This document shows positions 1 through 6,802 of a stretch of DNA of 10,270 nt, piece by piece. The notes under the pieces are model-generated. The model saw only the letters and a program-made list of their open reading frames with translations. It made no database searches and was not told where the DNA came from. Within the stretch, counting starts at the first letter, position 1, and each line of letters starts with the position of its first letter. Both the position numbers and the translations under genes were made by a program. Origin of the DNA: an uncultured Clostridia bacterium (lineage in GTDB: Bacteria; Bacillota; Clostridia; Christensenellales; UBA1242). The stretch spans positions 1-10,270 of the forward strand of contig CALVNU010000019.1 in the NCBI GenBank assembly GCA_944349915.1, read 5' to 3'.

Positions 1-85
1 ACAGACGAGAGTCAACAAGAACGGAATGCTCAAACATCGGGAAGGGAATTAAAAAAAGAAACAACAGACAAGAGTCAACAAGAAC
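1..85 (+). repeat. In-frame direct repeat, 22 bp, spaced 63 bp
   Basis: Bases 1-22 and 64-85 (ACAGACRAGAGTCAACAAGA plus two bases) agree at 21 of 22 positions. The spacing of 63 bp is exactly 21 codons, so both copies encode TD(E/K)SQQE in the same frame of the partial gene. More copies may lie upstream of the window. Confidence 0.75.
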
Positions 86-339
86 AGGACGGGGAGAACA
101 ACCAAGAGATTTCTGAGGATTATATAAACCAATTAAGGTCAGCAGCAGTGAATAGCGGAGCAGGCGTTATTGGAAGCAAATTTAATGAAACAGTTAGTGG
201 TATTATTGATGATAAAATTGATGTAACAGCCAATGGAGAGCAAAAGAATGATGCAGATTCTCTATCATATGAAGGGAGAAATGTTTCTATTGTGGGAGAA
301 AGCCTATCTAAATTTGAAGAAACCTTGCCTGAAAGATGA
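1..339 (+). CDS. 3' end of an unknown Gln/Glu/Asn-rich protein (partial)
   Basis: An open frame runs from the first base of the window to TGA at 337-339, giving 112 C-terminal residues; the start lies outside the window. The first 45 or so residues are hydrophilic and low in complexity, rich in Gln, Glu, Asn, Lys and Thr, and contain a repeated TD(E/K)SQQE motif 21 residues apart. The rest (about residues 46-112) is a more ordinary mixed segment with Gly, Ile and Val, ending in LPER. There is no membrane segment, cysteine or recognisable catalytic motif. An internal GTG at 148 is unlikely to be the start because the frame is open to the window edge and no ribosome binding site precedes it. 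I do not recognise the family. A repeat-bearing charged linker before a small C-terminal domain would fit a surface, phage or mobile-element protein, but that is only a guess. A strong terminator follows 8 bases after the stop. Confidence 0.7.
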   Translation, partial: TDESQQERNAQTSGRELKKETTDKSQQEQDGENNQEISEDYINQLRSAAVNSGAGVIGSKFNETVSGIIDDKIDVTANGEQKNDADSLSYEGRNVSIVGESLSKFEETLPER

Positions 340-347
340 ATGAAACT

Positions 348-391
348 AAAAAAGGATAACTGTTTTTATGTTATCCTTTTTTGATTTTTTT
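348..391 (+). terminator. Perfect 13-bp intrinsic terminator, probably bidirectional
   Basis: AAAAAAGGATAAC (348-360) pairs perfectly with GTTATCCTTTTTT (370-382) around a 9-nt loop, and a further T tract follows (385-391). It lies 8 bases after the partial gene's stop. Because the left arm begins with six A, the minus-strand transcript also ends in a U run, so the same hairpin can stop transcription of the convergent gene at 437-1036. Confidence 0.9.
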
Positions 392-400
392 ATCAGTATA

Positions 401-417
401 GTTTAAAAATTTTAAAC
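401..417. repeat. Short AT-rich palindrome
   Basis: GTTTAAAA and TTTTAAAC flank a single central A, a perfect 8-bp inverted repeat between the terminator and the stop of the minus-strand gene. It has too little G+C to be a terminator. It may be a binding site or simply chance in AT-rich DNA. Confidence 0.4.
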
Positions 418-436
418 CATTAAAATTGCAGACAAA

Positions 437-1036
437 TTAGTTTTTTTCTCCGTCACCATACTCGTTTGTTTCGTTAGCGTTATCTATAATATCTTTTTTC
501 CAAGCAACAATCAAACCTGCCAACTTTTCATCAATTTGATTAAGTTTGTTTTTATCTTGAATCCATGTGGCATTTTTTGATCGATAGTCTCCATTTACAG
601 CAAAACAAGCAGCAATCTTTCTTATATCAATATCTTTAACTTTGGACATGGCGTCTTTAGATTGTTTCTTATATATATAGCCTTCAAGAATAACATTTTT
701 ATAATCTTCTAAAGACAAAGAAAACATATCCATTATTTTAATCATTGTTTTGCTGTTTTTACAGAACTCCATATTTTTAGAAAGAAATGTTAAAGCGGCA
801 TAAAATTCATCAGTCTCATTTGGCTTTTGTAAGTTTAATGTAAGCCCATAGCCTTGGCATGGTGGTGGGGGAGTCTTTTTCTGATCGGCAAGATAAAGGG
901 CAAAAGCGTTGGTTGCTATAAGATTGTTGTGCCGTGTTGTCATCAATGATTTTGCTGTAGTGATAGGATCTAGAAAAAGTTTAAAATTCTCAAAAGTTAT
1001 ATCTTCAATTTTTAAGTTCTTAAAATCTATTGCCAT
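437..1036 (-). CDS. Unknown 199-residue cytoplasmic protein
   Basis: The minus-strand frame encodes 199 residues starting MAIDFKNLKIEDI. The start at 1036 is chosen because GGAGG (complement of 1041-1045) sits 4 bases before this ATG and a promoter upstream predicts transcription starting near 1067. An in-frame ATG at 1069 would lie upstream of that start and has no ribosome binding site. The protein has no signal peptide or membrane segment. It is Lys/Asp/Asn-rich, with a Pro run (TPPPPC, residues 55-60) after a predicted helical N-terminal third, and three Cys (60, 92, 144). The C-terminal half looks all-helical. I do not recognise the family and see no catalytic motif. It is monocistronic, convergent with the partial gene and divergent from the flippase gene. 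The promoter is nearly identical to that of the 37-codon gene at 9892, which may mean shared regulation. Confidence 0.75.
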   Translation of the reverse strand: MAIDFKNLKIEDITFENFKLFLDPITTAKSLMTTRHNNLIATNAFALYLADQKKTPPPPCQGYGLTLNLQKPNETDEFYAALTFLSKNMEFCKNSKTMIKIMDMFSLSLEDYKNVILEGYIYKKQSKDAMSKVKDIDIRKIAACFAVNGDYRSKNATWIQDKNKLNQIDEKLAGLIVAWKKDIIDNANETNEYGDGEKN

Positions 1037-1073
1037 AATTCCTCCATTTTGCAGTTTTTGCTTTTTCATCTAC

Positions 1074-1102
1074 ATTTTAGCACACTTTTTTTTGTTTGTA
1101 AA
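1074..1102 (-). promoter_or_regulatory. Sigma-A type promoter of the 437-1036 gene
   Basis: Read on the minus strand: -35 TTTACA (complement of 1097-1102), a 17-bp spacer ending in GTGTGC, and -10 TAAAAT (complement of 1074-1079). Predicted start near 1067 gives a leader of about 30 nt that carries the GGAGG site. The segment 1074-1110 is nearly repeated at 9830-9866. Confidence 0.8.
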
Positions 1103-1117
1103 TAGGTTTTGTATAAA
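1092..1117 (+). promoter_or_regulatory. Weak candidate promoter of the flippase gene
   Basis: TATAAA at 1112-1117 is a fair -10 box, but the only -35-like hexamer nearby, TTGTTT at 1092-1097, is only 14 bp away. If used, it overlaps the -35 box of the divergent promoter (1097-1102), so the two genes would compete for polymerase. Confidence 0.35.
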
Positions 1118-1144
1118 AATTTTCGCTTTTCACATGATATTTTT

Positions 1145-2665
1145 ATGAAAAATAGTGTTGGAAAAGGTGCAATACTGCTTATTTTGAGTGGTTTTGTATG
1201 TAAAATTTTTGGTGCATTTTTTCGTCTTCCGTTAACCAATATCCTTGGCATTGAAGGTATTGGTGTTTTTCAAATGGTTATGTCTATTTATTCGCTTGCC
1301 TTGATTTTGGTTACAGGCGGTGTTGCCAGTTCTCTTTCCAAACTTGTTTCTTCTGCGCGTGCAAAAGGAGATGTTGGCAAAATTAACGGCTATTTTCGCT
1401 TGGCTCTTCTTTTTTCTGCTGGCTTAAGTCTTGTTTTAGGGCTTGTTTTTGCTTTCTTTTCAAAGCAAATATCTTCTGTTCAAGGCGCTGTTGAGGGCAG
1501 TTATAGTTATATGTTACTCGCATTTTTGTTACCATTGGGCGCGCTTATTGGTGTTTATCGTGGCATTATTCAAGGATATGAGAATATGGTTCCTACCGCC
1601 GTTAGTCAAATTATAGAGCAGGCAATCAAGTTTGCGCTTGGGCTGTTTTTTGCCAAACTGCTGGTAACAAACAATCTGTCAAGCGGTGTTTTTGGAGCCT
1701 TTTTGGGTATAACGGCTGGGGAGTTATTGGCTTTTTTGTATCTCGGAATTGTTATGATTTTAAAGTATAAAGTCAAAGCAGAACGCATGCCAGTCGCTCA
1801 CGATTTTTTTAAGGCGGTTTTGCCACTAACAGCAGGAGGTGCAATAATTCCCTTCTCTCATGCAATTGACTCTCTCTTTGTGGTTTCGCTTTTGGTTAAG
1901 GCGGGATTGGAGCAAACGGTGGCAACAACGCTTTATGGGTTACAAACAGGCGTTGTTGGAGCACTGTTAAATTTTCCACTCATCATTTCGCTTTCGGTGG
2001 GGACTAGCCTTTTGCCAAAGGTTAGTTATCTTACAAGCAGGGGCGACAGCGTAGGGCAGAAGGCAATCATCTCTAAAAGTTTTTCTTTGCTATGGCTGGC
2101 TCTTTTGCCGTTGGTTTTTGGCATTATGTCTATAGCAGAATTTATTTATCCATTTTTATATCCAAACCTAATGACAGGCTATTTAGATTATGCTGTCAAA
2201 CTTACCTTTATTGGCGCAGTTTCTGTTATTTTGACGGCAATCATGCAATTTTTGCTTTCGCTTTTACAGGCAAAAGGTAAATATCTTTTTTCAATGATTG
2301 CAATGCTTTTTGCAAGCGCAATAAAAATTTTTCTAGTTTTTACATTGACAGTGCAAAAAAATGTCAATATTTTTGCCATTCCGCTATCCAACATATTTTT
2401 GGCAGGCACATTTGCTATTCTTGCAATTATAAAACTTAAAGGGTTGCTACATTTGCCACTGTTTAACTTTTTTCTTCCACTTTTGTCTGCATTTATAATG
2501 TTTATGATTGTAAAAATTCTTTTAACTCTTTTTAATAATGTATGGGGACTTATCTTTGCCGTTGTAGTGGGCGCGGTTGTATATCTTGCTCTTTCAAGTC
2601 CGCTTATTATAGAATTTTTTAAAGGGCTATTGAAAAATAAAAGACAAAAAGAAGAAACAAAATAA
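1145..2665 (+). CDS. SpoVB/MurJ-type lipid flippase (MVF/MATE-fold membrane protein)
   Basis: A 506-residue polytopic membrane protein with about 13-14 hydrophobic segments spread from residue 8 to 483 and a basic cytoplasmic tail (KNKRQKEETK). The N-terminus, KGAILLILSGFVCKIFGAFFRLPLTN, follows the pattern of the SpoVB/YtgP/MurJ branch of the MVF (MOP) superfamily, including the Arg in GAFFRLPL (R27) and the region GLQTGVVGALLNFPLIISLSVGTSLLP (265-291). The family flips undecaprenyl-linked precursors such as lipid II across the membrane for peptidoglycan synthesis; SpoVB acts in spore cortex formation. The Met at 1145 was chosen because it matches where family members begin. A TTG at 1109 would add 12 atypical residues and sits at the candidate promoter. 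No Shine-Dalgarno site precedes 1145, so the exact start is less certain. Whether it serves vegetative wall synthesis, sporulation or polysaccharide export cannot be told from sequence alone. Confidence 0.88.
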   Translation: MKNSVGKGAILLILSGFVCKIFGAFFRLPLTNILGIEGIGVFQMVMSIYSLALILVTGGVASSLSKLVSSARAKGDVGKINGYFRLALLFSAGLSLVLGLVFAFFSKQISSVQGAVEGSYSYMLLAFLLPLGALIGVYRGIIQGYENMVPTAVSQIIEQAIKFALGLFFAKLLVTNNLSSGVFGAFLGITAGELLAFLYLGIVMILKYKVKAERMPVAHDFFKAVLPLTAGGAIIPFSHAIDSLFVVSLLVKAGLEQTVATTLYGLQTGVVGALLNFPLIISLSVGTSLLPKVSYLTSRGDSVGQKAIISKSFSLLWLALLPLVFGIMSIAEFIYPFLYPNLMTGYLDYAVKLTFIGAVSVILTAIMQFLLSLLQAKGKYLFSMIAMLFASAIKIFLVFTLTVQKNVNIFAIPLSNIFLAGTFAILAIIKLKGLLHLPLFNFFLPLLSAFIMFMIVKILLTLFNNVWGLIFAVVVGAVVYLALSSPLIIEFFKGLLKNKRQKEETK

Positions 2666-2694
2666 CCTTTCCAGCGCAAAATCAACAAATCGTT

Positions 2695-2722
2695 TTGATT
2701 TGCAAAATTTTCTTGGTAAAAT
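2695..2722 (+). promoter_or_regulatory. Promoter of dus that predicts a leaderless mRNA
   Basis: -35 TTGATT (2695-2700), 16-bp spacer, -10 TAAAAT (2717-2722). Six bases separate the -10 box from the ATG, so the expected start is base 2729, the A of the start codon. An imperfect inverted repeat (2676-2685 with 2695-2703, one bulged A) overlaps the -35 box and could be an operator or chance. Confidence 0.6.
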
Positions 2723-2728
2723 ATATAT

Positions 2729-3649
2729 ATGAAAATTGGGGACATTGTTTTTGATAACAATCTTTTTTTAGCCCCCATGGCTGGCGTTAGCGATGTGGGT
2801 TTTAGAACTGTTTGTGCGGAGTTTGGGGCGGAAGGCTGTTATAGCGAAATGCTTTCTGCAAGGGCTATGCTATACAATCCTAGCAAAACAGTTATGATGA
2901 CGATAACTTCAAACAAAGAAAAGGTTAAAATTGCTCAAATTTTTGGACATGAGCCAGATGTTATGGTTAAAGCAATACAAAACCCACTTCTTGACAAGTA
3001 TGACATAATAGATATCAACATGGGTTGTCCTGCGCCTAAAATTGTCAAAAATGGAGAAGGCTCGGCGCTTATGGATAACATTTTGTTGGCAAAAAAAATA
3101 ATCGAAAGTTGCGTCAAAGCCACCAAAAGACCTGTGAGTGTTAAGTTTCGCCTAGGCAAAGACTGCGATAAAAGCCTAGAGTTTGGACGAATGTGCCAAG
3201 AGGCAGGAGCAAAGTATGTTACACTTCACGCTAGAACGGTGGTTCAAGGTTATAGTGGACAAGCAAATTATGACTCTATTGCTTCTCTTGCCACCACATT
3301 AAAAATTCCCGTGGTTGGCAACGGAGATGTTTGCGACAGGCAGAGTTATCAAAGAATGTTATCTACAGGGGCAAGTGGTGTGATGATTGGAAGAGGGGCG
3401 CAGGGCAAGCCTTGGGTATTTCAAGAAATTTTAGGTGAGCCATTTACCGGAGATAAAATTGAGGTTGTAAAAAAGCATTTGTCTATATTGAGAAAATACT
3501 ATGATGAAAAATGGTTGACACTTTATATGCGAAAACATTTGTTGTGGTACAGCATGGGTAGCAGGGGCGGTGCGCAAGAGCGGACAAAAATTGCAACAAG
3601 CCAAAATCTTGATGAAAGTTTGCAAATTTTGAAAGAACTGTTAAAATGA
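2729..3649 (+). CDS. dus: tRNA-dihydrouridine synthase (DusB-like)
   Basis: A 306-residue flavoenzyme that reduces uridines in the tRNA D-loop (or equivalent sites) to dihydrouridine using FMN and NADPH. Family marks in order: LAPMAGVSD (14-22, FMN-binding start of the TIM barrel), NMGCPAPKIVKNGEGSALM (97-115) with catalytic Cys100, SVKFRLG (137-143) with Lys139, LHARTVVQGYSG (166-177) with His167, VVGNGDV (195-201), and GVMIGRGAQGKPWVF (217-231) for FMN phosphate binding, followed by the helical tRNA-binding domain. The pattern is closest to DusB, the usual Bacillota type, and length fits a slightly short member. The ATG at 2729 is the first possible start before the family N-terminus. No Shine-Dalgarno site precedes it, and the promoter puts the transcription start on the ATG. 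The gene sits alone between the flippase gene and pgk, each with its own promoter. Confidence 0.93.
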   Translation: MKIGDIVFDNNLFLAPMAGVSDVGFRTVCAEFGAEGCYSEMLSARAMLYNPSKTVMMTITSNKEKVKIAQIFGHEPDVMVKAIQNPLLDKYDIIDINMGCPAPKIVKNGEGSALMDNILLAKKIIESCVKATKRPVSVKFRLGKDCDKSLEFGRMCQEAGAKYVTLHARTVVQGYSGQANYDSIASLATTLKIPVVGNGDVCDRQSYQRMLSTGASGVMIGRGAQGKPWVFQEILGEPFTGDKIEVVKKHLSILRKYYDEKWLTLYMRKHLLWYSMGSRGGAQERTKIATSQNLDESLQILKELLK

Positions 3650-3650
3650 T

Positions 3651-3679
3651 TTGGAAAAAGCAAAGAAAAAGTGTAAAAT
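3651..3679 (+). promoter_or_regulatory. Promoter of pgk-tpiA
   Basis: -35 TTGGAA (3651-3656), a 17-bp A-rich spacer ending in GTG, -10 TAAAAT (3674-3679). It begins two bases after the dus stop. Predicted start near 3686 gives a leader of about 12 nt carrying AAGGGG (3687-3692). Confidence 0.65.
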
Positions 3680-3697
3680 ATTCTAAAAGGGGTCGCT

Positions 3698-4882
3698 ATG
3701 AAACGAACTGTTAAAGATTTGATAAATTTGGAAGGCAAGGTGGTGCTGTTAAGGGTTGACTTTAATGTTCCTCTTGATGACGGCGGAAAGATTTTGGACA
3801 CCACAAGAATCAAACAATCACTTCCAACTATAAAATATCTTATTAAGCAAAAGGCAAAGGTTGTTTTGATTTCTCACCTTGGCAGACCGCAGGGCTTTGA
3901 AATAAGAAAATCACTTTGGCCTATTGCTCTTATTTTGATTAATGCTTTGCCAACAAGTGTGCACTTTATCAATAAGGTTTATGGCGAGGATGTAAAAAAG
4001 AGAATTGACGAAATAGGCAACGGAGAAGTGCTTTTGCTGGAAAATGTTAGATTTTATAAAGAAGAAGTTGAATGCGATATGGAATTTGCAAAAAAGATTG
4101 CCTCTCTTGGTGACTATTTTGTAAATGATGCTTTTGGTGTTGCGCATAGAAAACATGCAACAACCTATGGACTTGCAAGATTGATGCCAAACGCTATTGG
4201 AATGTTGATGGAAAAGGAAGTACAAGCACTTTCGGAAGCGGTTGAAAATCCAAAACATCCATTTGTGTTTGTTATTGGTGGGGCAAAGGTTGAAGGAAAA
4301 ATCAACTTGATTTTAAAACTTCTAGACTCCGCCGATTCTATCATTATTGGTGGAGCAATGGCTTACACTTTCTTGGTTGCGTCGGGTGTTGCAGTTGGTG
4401 AGTCAAAAGTTTATGACGAGAGTGTTGCTTATGCTCGCGATATTTTGAATATAGCCAAAGAAAGAGGCAAAAAAATAATTCTGCCTGTTGACCATGTTTG
4501 TATTCACGCAAACGCAAAACGCAAAAAGGTTGTTGTGGCAAGTGAAATTGTTGATGATATGGTTGGATATGATATTGGTCCAAAAACAATAGAACTGTTT
4601 AAAGAAGAAATCCAGCATGCGCAACAAATACTTTGGAATGGACCGCTTGGAAAATATGAAGAAGCAAAATTTGCAAAAGGCACTATTGAAATTGCAAAAG
4701 CAATTGCAAATTCAAATGCTTATTCAATTGTAGGCGGTGGAGATAGTGTTAGCGCAATCAAAATGGCAAAGGTGGAAAAGAAAATCAACCTTATTTCAAC
4801 AGGCGGTGGCGCAACGCTTAAATTTATTGAACAAGGCTCACTGCCTTGCATTGATGTTATTCAAGACAGAATAGAAATTTAG
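3698..4882 (+). CDS. pgk: Phosphoglycerate kinase
   Basis: A complete 394-residue cytosolic enzyme that transfers phosphate between 1,3-bisphosphoglycerate and ADP, the first ATP-yielding step of lower glycolysis. N-domain substrate residues are present: RVDFNVP (19-25, Asp21, Asn23), Arg37, SHLGRP (59-64), ENVRF (115-119) and the NDAFGVAHR stretch with Arg151. C-domain nucleotide residues are present: GGAKV (194-198), WNGPLG with Glu321 following, VGGGDS (345-350) and STGGG (367-371). Two spots are less typical: KSLWPIA (71-77) where families often have SLxPVA, and FINKVYG (90-96) where FxxDCxG is common; both lie away from the catalytic centre. AAGGGG lies 5 bases before the ATG. tpiA follows after 10 bases, so both should be co-transcribed. 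Confidence 0.97.
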   Translation: MKRTVKDLINLEGKVVLLRVDFNVPLDDGGKILDTTRIKQSLPTIKYLIKQKAKVVLISHLGRPQGFEIRKSLWPIALILINALPTSVHFINKVYGEDVKKRIDEIGNGEVLLLENVRFYKEEVECDMEFAKKIASLGDYFVNDAFGVAHRKHATTYGLARLMPNAIGMLMEKEVQALSEAVENPKHPFVFVIGGAKVEGKINLILKLLDSADSIIIGGAMAYTFLVASGVAVGESKVYDESVAYARDILNIAKERGKKIILPVDHVCIHANAKRKKVVVASEIVDDMVGYDIGPKTIELFKEEIQHAQQILWNGPLGKYEEAKFAKGTIEIAKAIANSNAYSIVGGGDSVSAIKMAKVEKKINLISTGGGATLKFIEQGSLPCIDVIQDRIEI

Positions 4883-4892
4883 AGGTAAAATT

Positions 4893-5642
4893 ATGGCAAA
4901 AATTGTTATAGCAAATTTTAAAATGAATAAAACAGAACTTGAAACAAAAGACTATTTGATAAGTTTTTTGTCAAAGTATGAAGATTATAAAGCAAATCTC
5001 ATATTGGCATTGCCATACACTTCACTTGCGCTTGCAAAATTTATGCTGGAAGGCAGAGATATCAAAATTAGCGCGCAAAACTTGAGCGAAGATGATGAAA
5101 AAGGCGCAACCGGTGAAATTAGTGGTAGAATGCTTGTTGGCGCTGGTGCAAGTTATGTTATTGTTGGGCATAGTGAACGAAGGGTTAAGTTTAAAGAAAA
5201 CAACAAAGTTATAAATCAAAAAATAAAAAATGGACTTAAAAATCGCCTTTCAATCATTTTGTGTGTTGGTGAAAGTTTGGCAGACAAAAACACCATGAAA
5301 ACGCTTGCAACCCTTAAAGTCCAAATTGAAGAAGCCTTGAAAGGACTTTATGAAAACGAACTAGAAAACATCATTATTGCTTATGAACCTGTTTGGGCTA
5401 TTGGTTCTGGAAAAACTCCAGCGCCAAAAGATATCGAACTTGCAGTAAAATCAATAAGAAAAGTTATCGAAGAAGATTTCTCTACTAAAGCAAGTGAGCA
5501 AATTAGGGTTGTTTATGGTGGGTCAATCAATCCAAAAAATGTGCAAAAATTTATCAATATTCCATCATTAAACGGCATCTTGGTGGGTTCGGCAAGTTTA
5601 GATTCAAATGCGTTTATGCAAATTATCAATGCATGTGTTTAA
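4893..5642 (+). CDS. tpiA: Triosephosphate isomerase
   Basis: A 249-residue TIM-barrel enzyme interconverting dihydroxyacetone phosphate and glyceraldehyde 3-phosphate in glycolysis. The active site is intact: Asn8 and Lys10 in IANFKMNK, electrophile His93 in VGHSERR (91-97), catalytic base Glu165 in AYEPVWAIGSGKTPAP (163-178, which includes the mobile loop), and the phosphate-binding YGGSI (208-212) and LVGSASL (230-236). Small departures from the commonest sequence are Phe for Trp in NWKMN, and GS for GG in LVGGASL. Length is normal. The ribosome binding site AGAGG (4881-4885) overlaps the pgk stop codon, which suggests coupled translation. No terminator is evident before the dnaX promoter. 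Confidence 0.97.
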   Translation: MAKIVIANFKMNKTELETKDYLISFLSKYEDYKANLILALPYTSLALAKFMLEGRDIKISAQNLSEDDEKGATGEISGRMLVGAGASYVIVGHSERRVKFKENNKVINQKIKNGLKNRLSIILCVGESLADKNTMKTLATLKVQIEEALKGLYENELENIIIAYEPVWAIGSGKTPAPKDIELAVKSIRKVIEEDFSTKASEQIRVVYGGSINPKNVQKFINIPSLNGILVGSASLDSNAFMQIINACV

Positions 5643-5655
5643 AATGAAAAATTTG

Positions 5656-5683
5656 TTGACAATTTGACTATTTTAGTTAAAAT
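5656..5683 (+). promoter_or_regulatory. Promoter of the dnaX operon
   Basis: Consensus -35 TTGACA (5656-5661), 16-bp spacer, -10 TAAAAT (5678-5683). The predicted start near 5690 leaves a leader of about 9 nt that carries AGGAGA (5690-5695). Confidence 0.75.
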
Positions 5684-5698
5684 ATCTCTAGGAGAAAC

Positions 5699-6802
5699 AT
5701 GGAACATTTAGCATTATACAGAAAATATAGACCAAAAACCTTTGATGAGGTTGTTGGACAGGAGCATATCACAAAAGCACTTGCTCATCAAGTGGAAAGT
5801 GGAAAACTTGCTCATGCCTATCTTTTTACAGGCTCGCGTGGAATAGGAAAAACATCGGTTGCAAGAATTCTTGCCAAGGCGGTCAACTGTGAAAACAACA
5901 AAAACGGCTCGCCTTGCGGGGAATGCCCTGCTTGTAAAAGGTTGGAACAGGAAAATGATATCAATATTATTGAAATAGACGCTGCATCAAACAACCGCGT
6001 TGATGATGTTAGAGAGTTAAGAGAAAAAGTTAAATTTTTGCCGATAAACGCAAAATATAAAGTGTATATCATCGACGAAGTGCACATGCTTTCGGACAGT
6101 GCTTTCAATGCACTTTTAAAAACGCTTGAAGAACCACCTGCTCATGTTATTTTTATTTTGGCAACAACAGAAGTCCACAAACTTCCAGCAACCATTTTGT
6201 CTAGATGTATAAGATTTGACTTTAGATTGCTTTCTATTGACAAACTCACTCAAATATTGATGAATGTGCTTTCTCAAGAAGGCATAAAATATGAAAATGA
6301 AGCGCTCAAACTTATTGCTCAAGCAGGGGAAGGCTCGGTGCGAGACACTTTGTCAATTGCAGATTGCATTGTGGCGTATAGTGATGGACAGATAACGAAA
6401 GACGATGTTTTGAAGGTTCTTGGAACAACGGATTATGACCTGCTTTTAAATTTCTTTGACCTTTTAAAAGACAAAAACATTGGTGGTATGCTTGAGGCGG
6501 TTGACAATCTTGACCAAAATGGAAAAAATATTTCTGTTTTTGTCAAAGACCTTGCAAAACATGCCAGAGATTTGTTGATTTGCGCCACAACAAAGGACCC
6601 AAATTCTATCCTCTCGCTCCCTCAAGATGTTTTTGAAAAATATATGGTGCAGTCTAAATCAATTGACGAAAACAGGTTGTTAAACTTTAAGCAGGCGTTT
6701 GCGGGGGCAGAAAATGAACTGCGCTACACACTTTCTCCAAGATTGCTACTTGAAAGTTTGTCGATTTCGGCAATGTTAGGTCAAGATGTAAAAAAAAACT
6801 AA
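5699..6802 (+). CDS. dnaX: DNA polymerase III gamma subunit (clamp-loader ATPase; zero-frame product of dnaX)
   Basis: The zero frame encodes 367 residues of the clamp loader motor, which opens the beta clamp and loads it on primed DNA. Domains: AAA+ ATPase (about 1-175) with Walker A GSRGIGKT (45-52), a zinc module with Cys64, Cys73, Cys76 and Cys79, Walker B VYIIDEVH (122-129), sensor 1 LATTEVHKLP (154-163) and the SRC arginine finger motif (168-170). Domain II follows with sensor 2 GSVRD (212-216), then the collar domain III to about 362. The protein stops right after the collar (GQDVKKN), as a gamma form does; Bacillota DnaX proteins usually carry a further C-terminal region. That region is present in the -1 frame directly after a nine-A run (6790-6798), so this is probably one of two products. 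AGGAGA lies just upstream of the ATG. It heads an operon with ybaB, recR and argS. Confidence 0.96.
   Translation: MEHLALYRKYRPKTFDEVVGQEHITKALAHQVESGKLAHAYLFTGSRGIGKTSVARILAKAVNCENNKNGSPCGECPACKRLEQENDINIIEIDAASNNRVDDVRELREKVKFLPINAKYKVYIIDEVHMLSDSAFNALLKTLEEPPAHVIFILATTEVHKLPATILSRCIRFDFRLLSIDKLTQILMNVLSQEGIKYENEALKLIAQAGEGSVRDTLSIADCIVAYSDGQITKDDVLKVLGTTDYDLLLNFFDLLKDKNIGGMLEAVDNLDQNGKNISVFVKDLAKHARDLLICATTKDPNSILSLPQDVFEKYMVQSKSIDENRLLNFKQAFAGAENELRYTLSPRLLLESLSISAMLGQDVKKN
6790..6802 (+). promoter_or_regulatory. dnaX recoding site: nine-A run with slippery heptamer A AAA AAC next to TAA
   Basis: Zero-frame codons read GTA AAA AAA AAC TAA. Bases 6793-6799 form A AAA AAC, a classical X XXY YYZ -1 frameshift heptamer, and lie in an uninterrupted run of nine A (6790-6798), a length known to cause transcriptional slippage in Thermus dnaX. 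A weak Shine-Dalgarno-like AGGT (6778-6781) lies 8 bases before the run. I see no strong G+C-rich hairpin downstream, which favours transcript slippage over ribosomal frameshifting, although both give the same frame. A sequencing error in the homopolymer or a recent indel is the alternative. Confidence 0.72.

Noticed and set aside
437..1069. Longer start (ATG at 1069) for the minus-strand gene
   Set aside because: It would lie upstream of the predicted transcript start near 1067 and has no ribosome binding site, while ATG 1036 has GGAGG.
1109..1144. TTG start at 1109 for the flippase gene
   Set aside because: The 12 extra residues are unlike family N-termini and the codons cover the candidate -10 box.
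2676..2703. Intrinsic terminator after the flippase gene
   Set aside because: The inverted repeat is AT-rich, has a bulge and is not followed by a T run; it overlaps the dus -35 box instead.
2188..2778. 196-residue minus-strand open frame
   Set aside because: It is the antisense shadow of the flippase gene, lacks a ribosome binding site and resembles no family.
4287..4301. GGAKVEGK in phosphoglycerate kinase, with Gly where the human enzyme has Asp218
   Set aside because: This position varies among bacterial enzymes (E. coli has Thr), and the Lys residues on either side are kept, so it is not a sign of inactivity.
5643..5698. Small cytoplasmic (SRP) RNA or tRNA gene upstream of dnaX, as in some Bacillota
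   Set aside because: The gap is only 56 bases and is taken up by the promoter and ribosome binding site.
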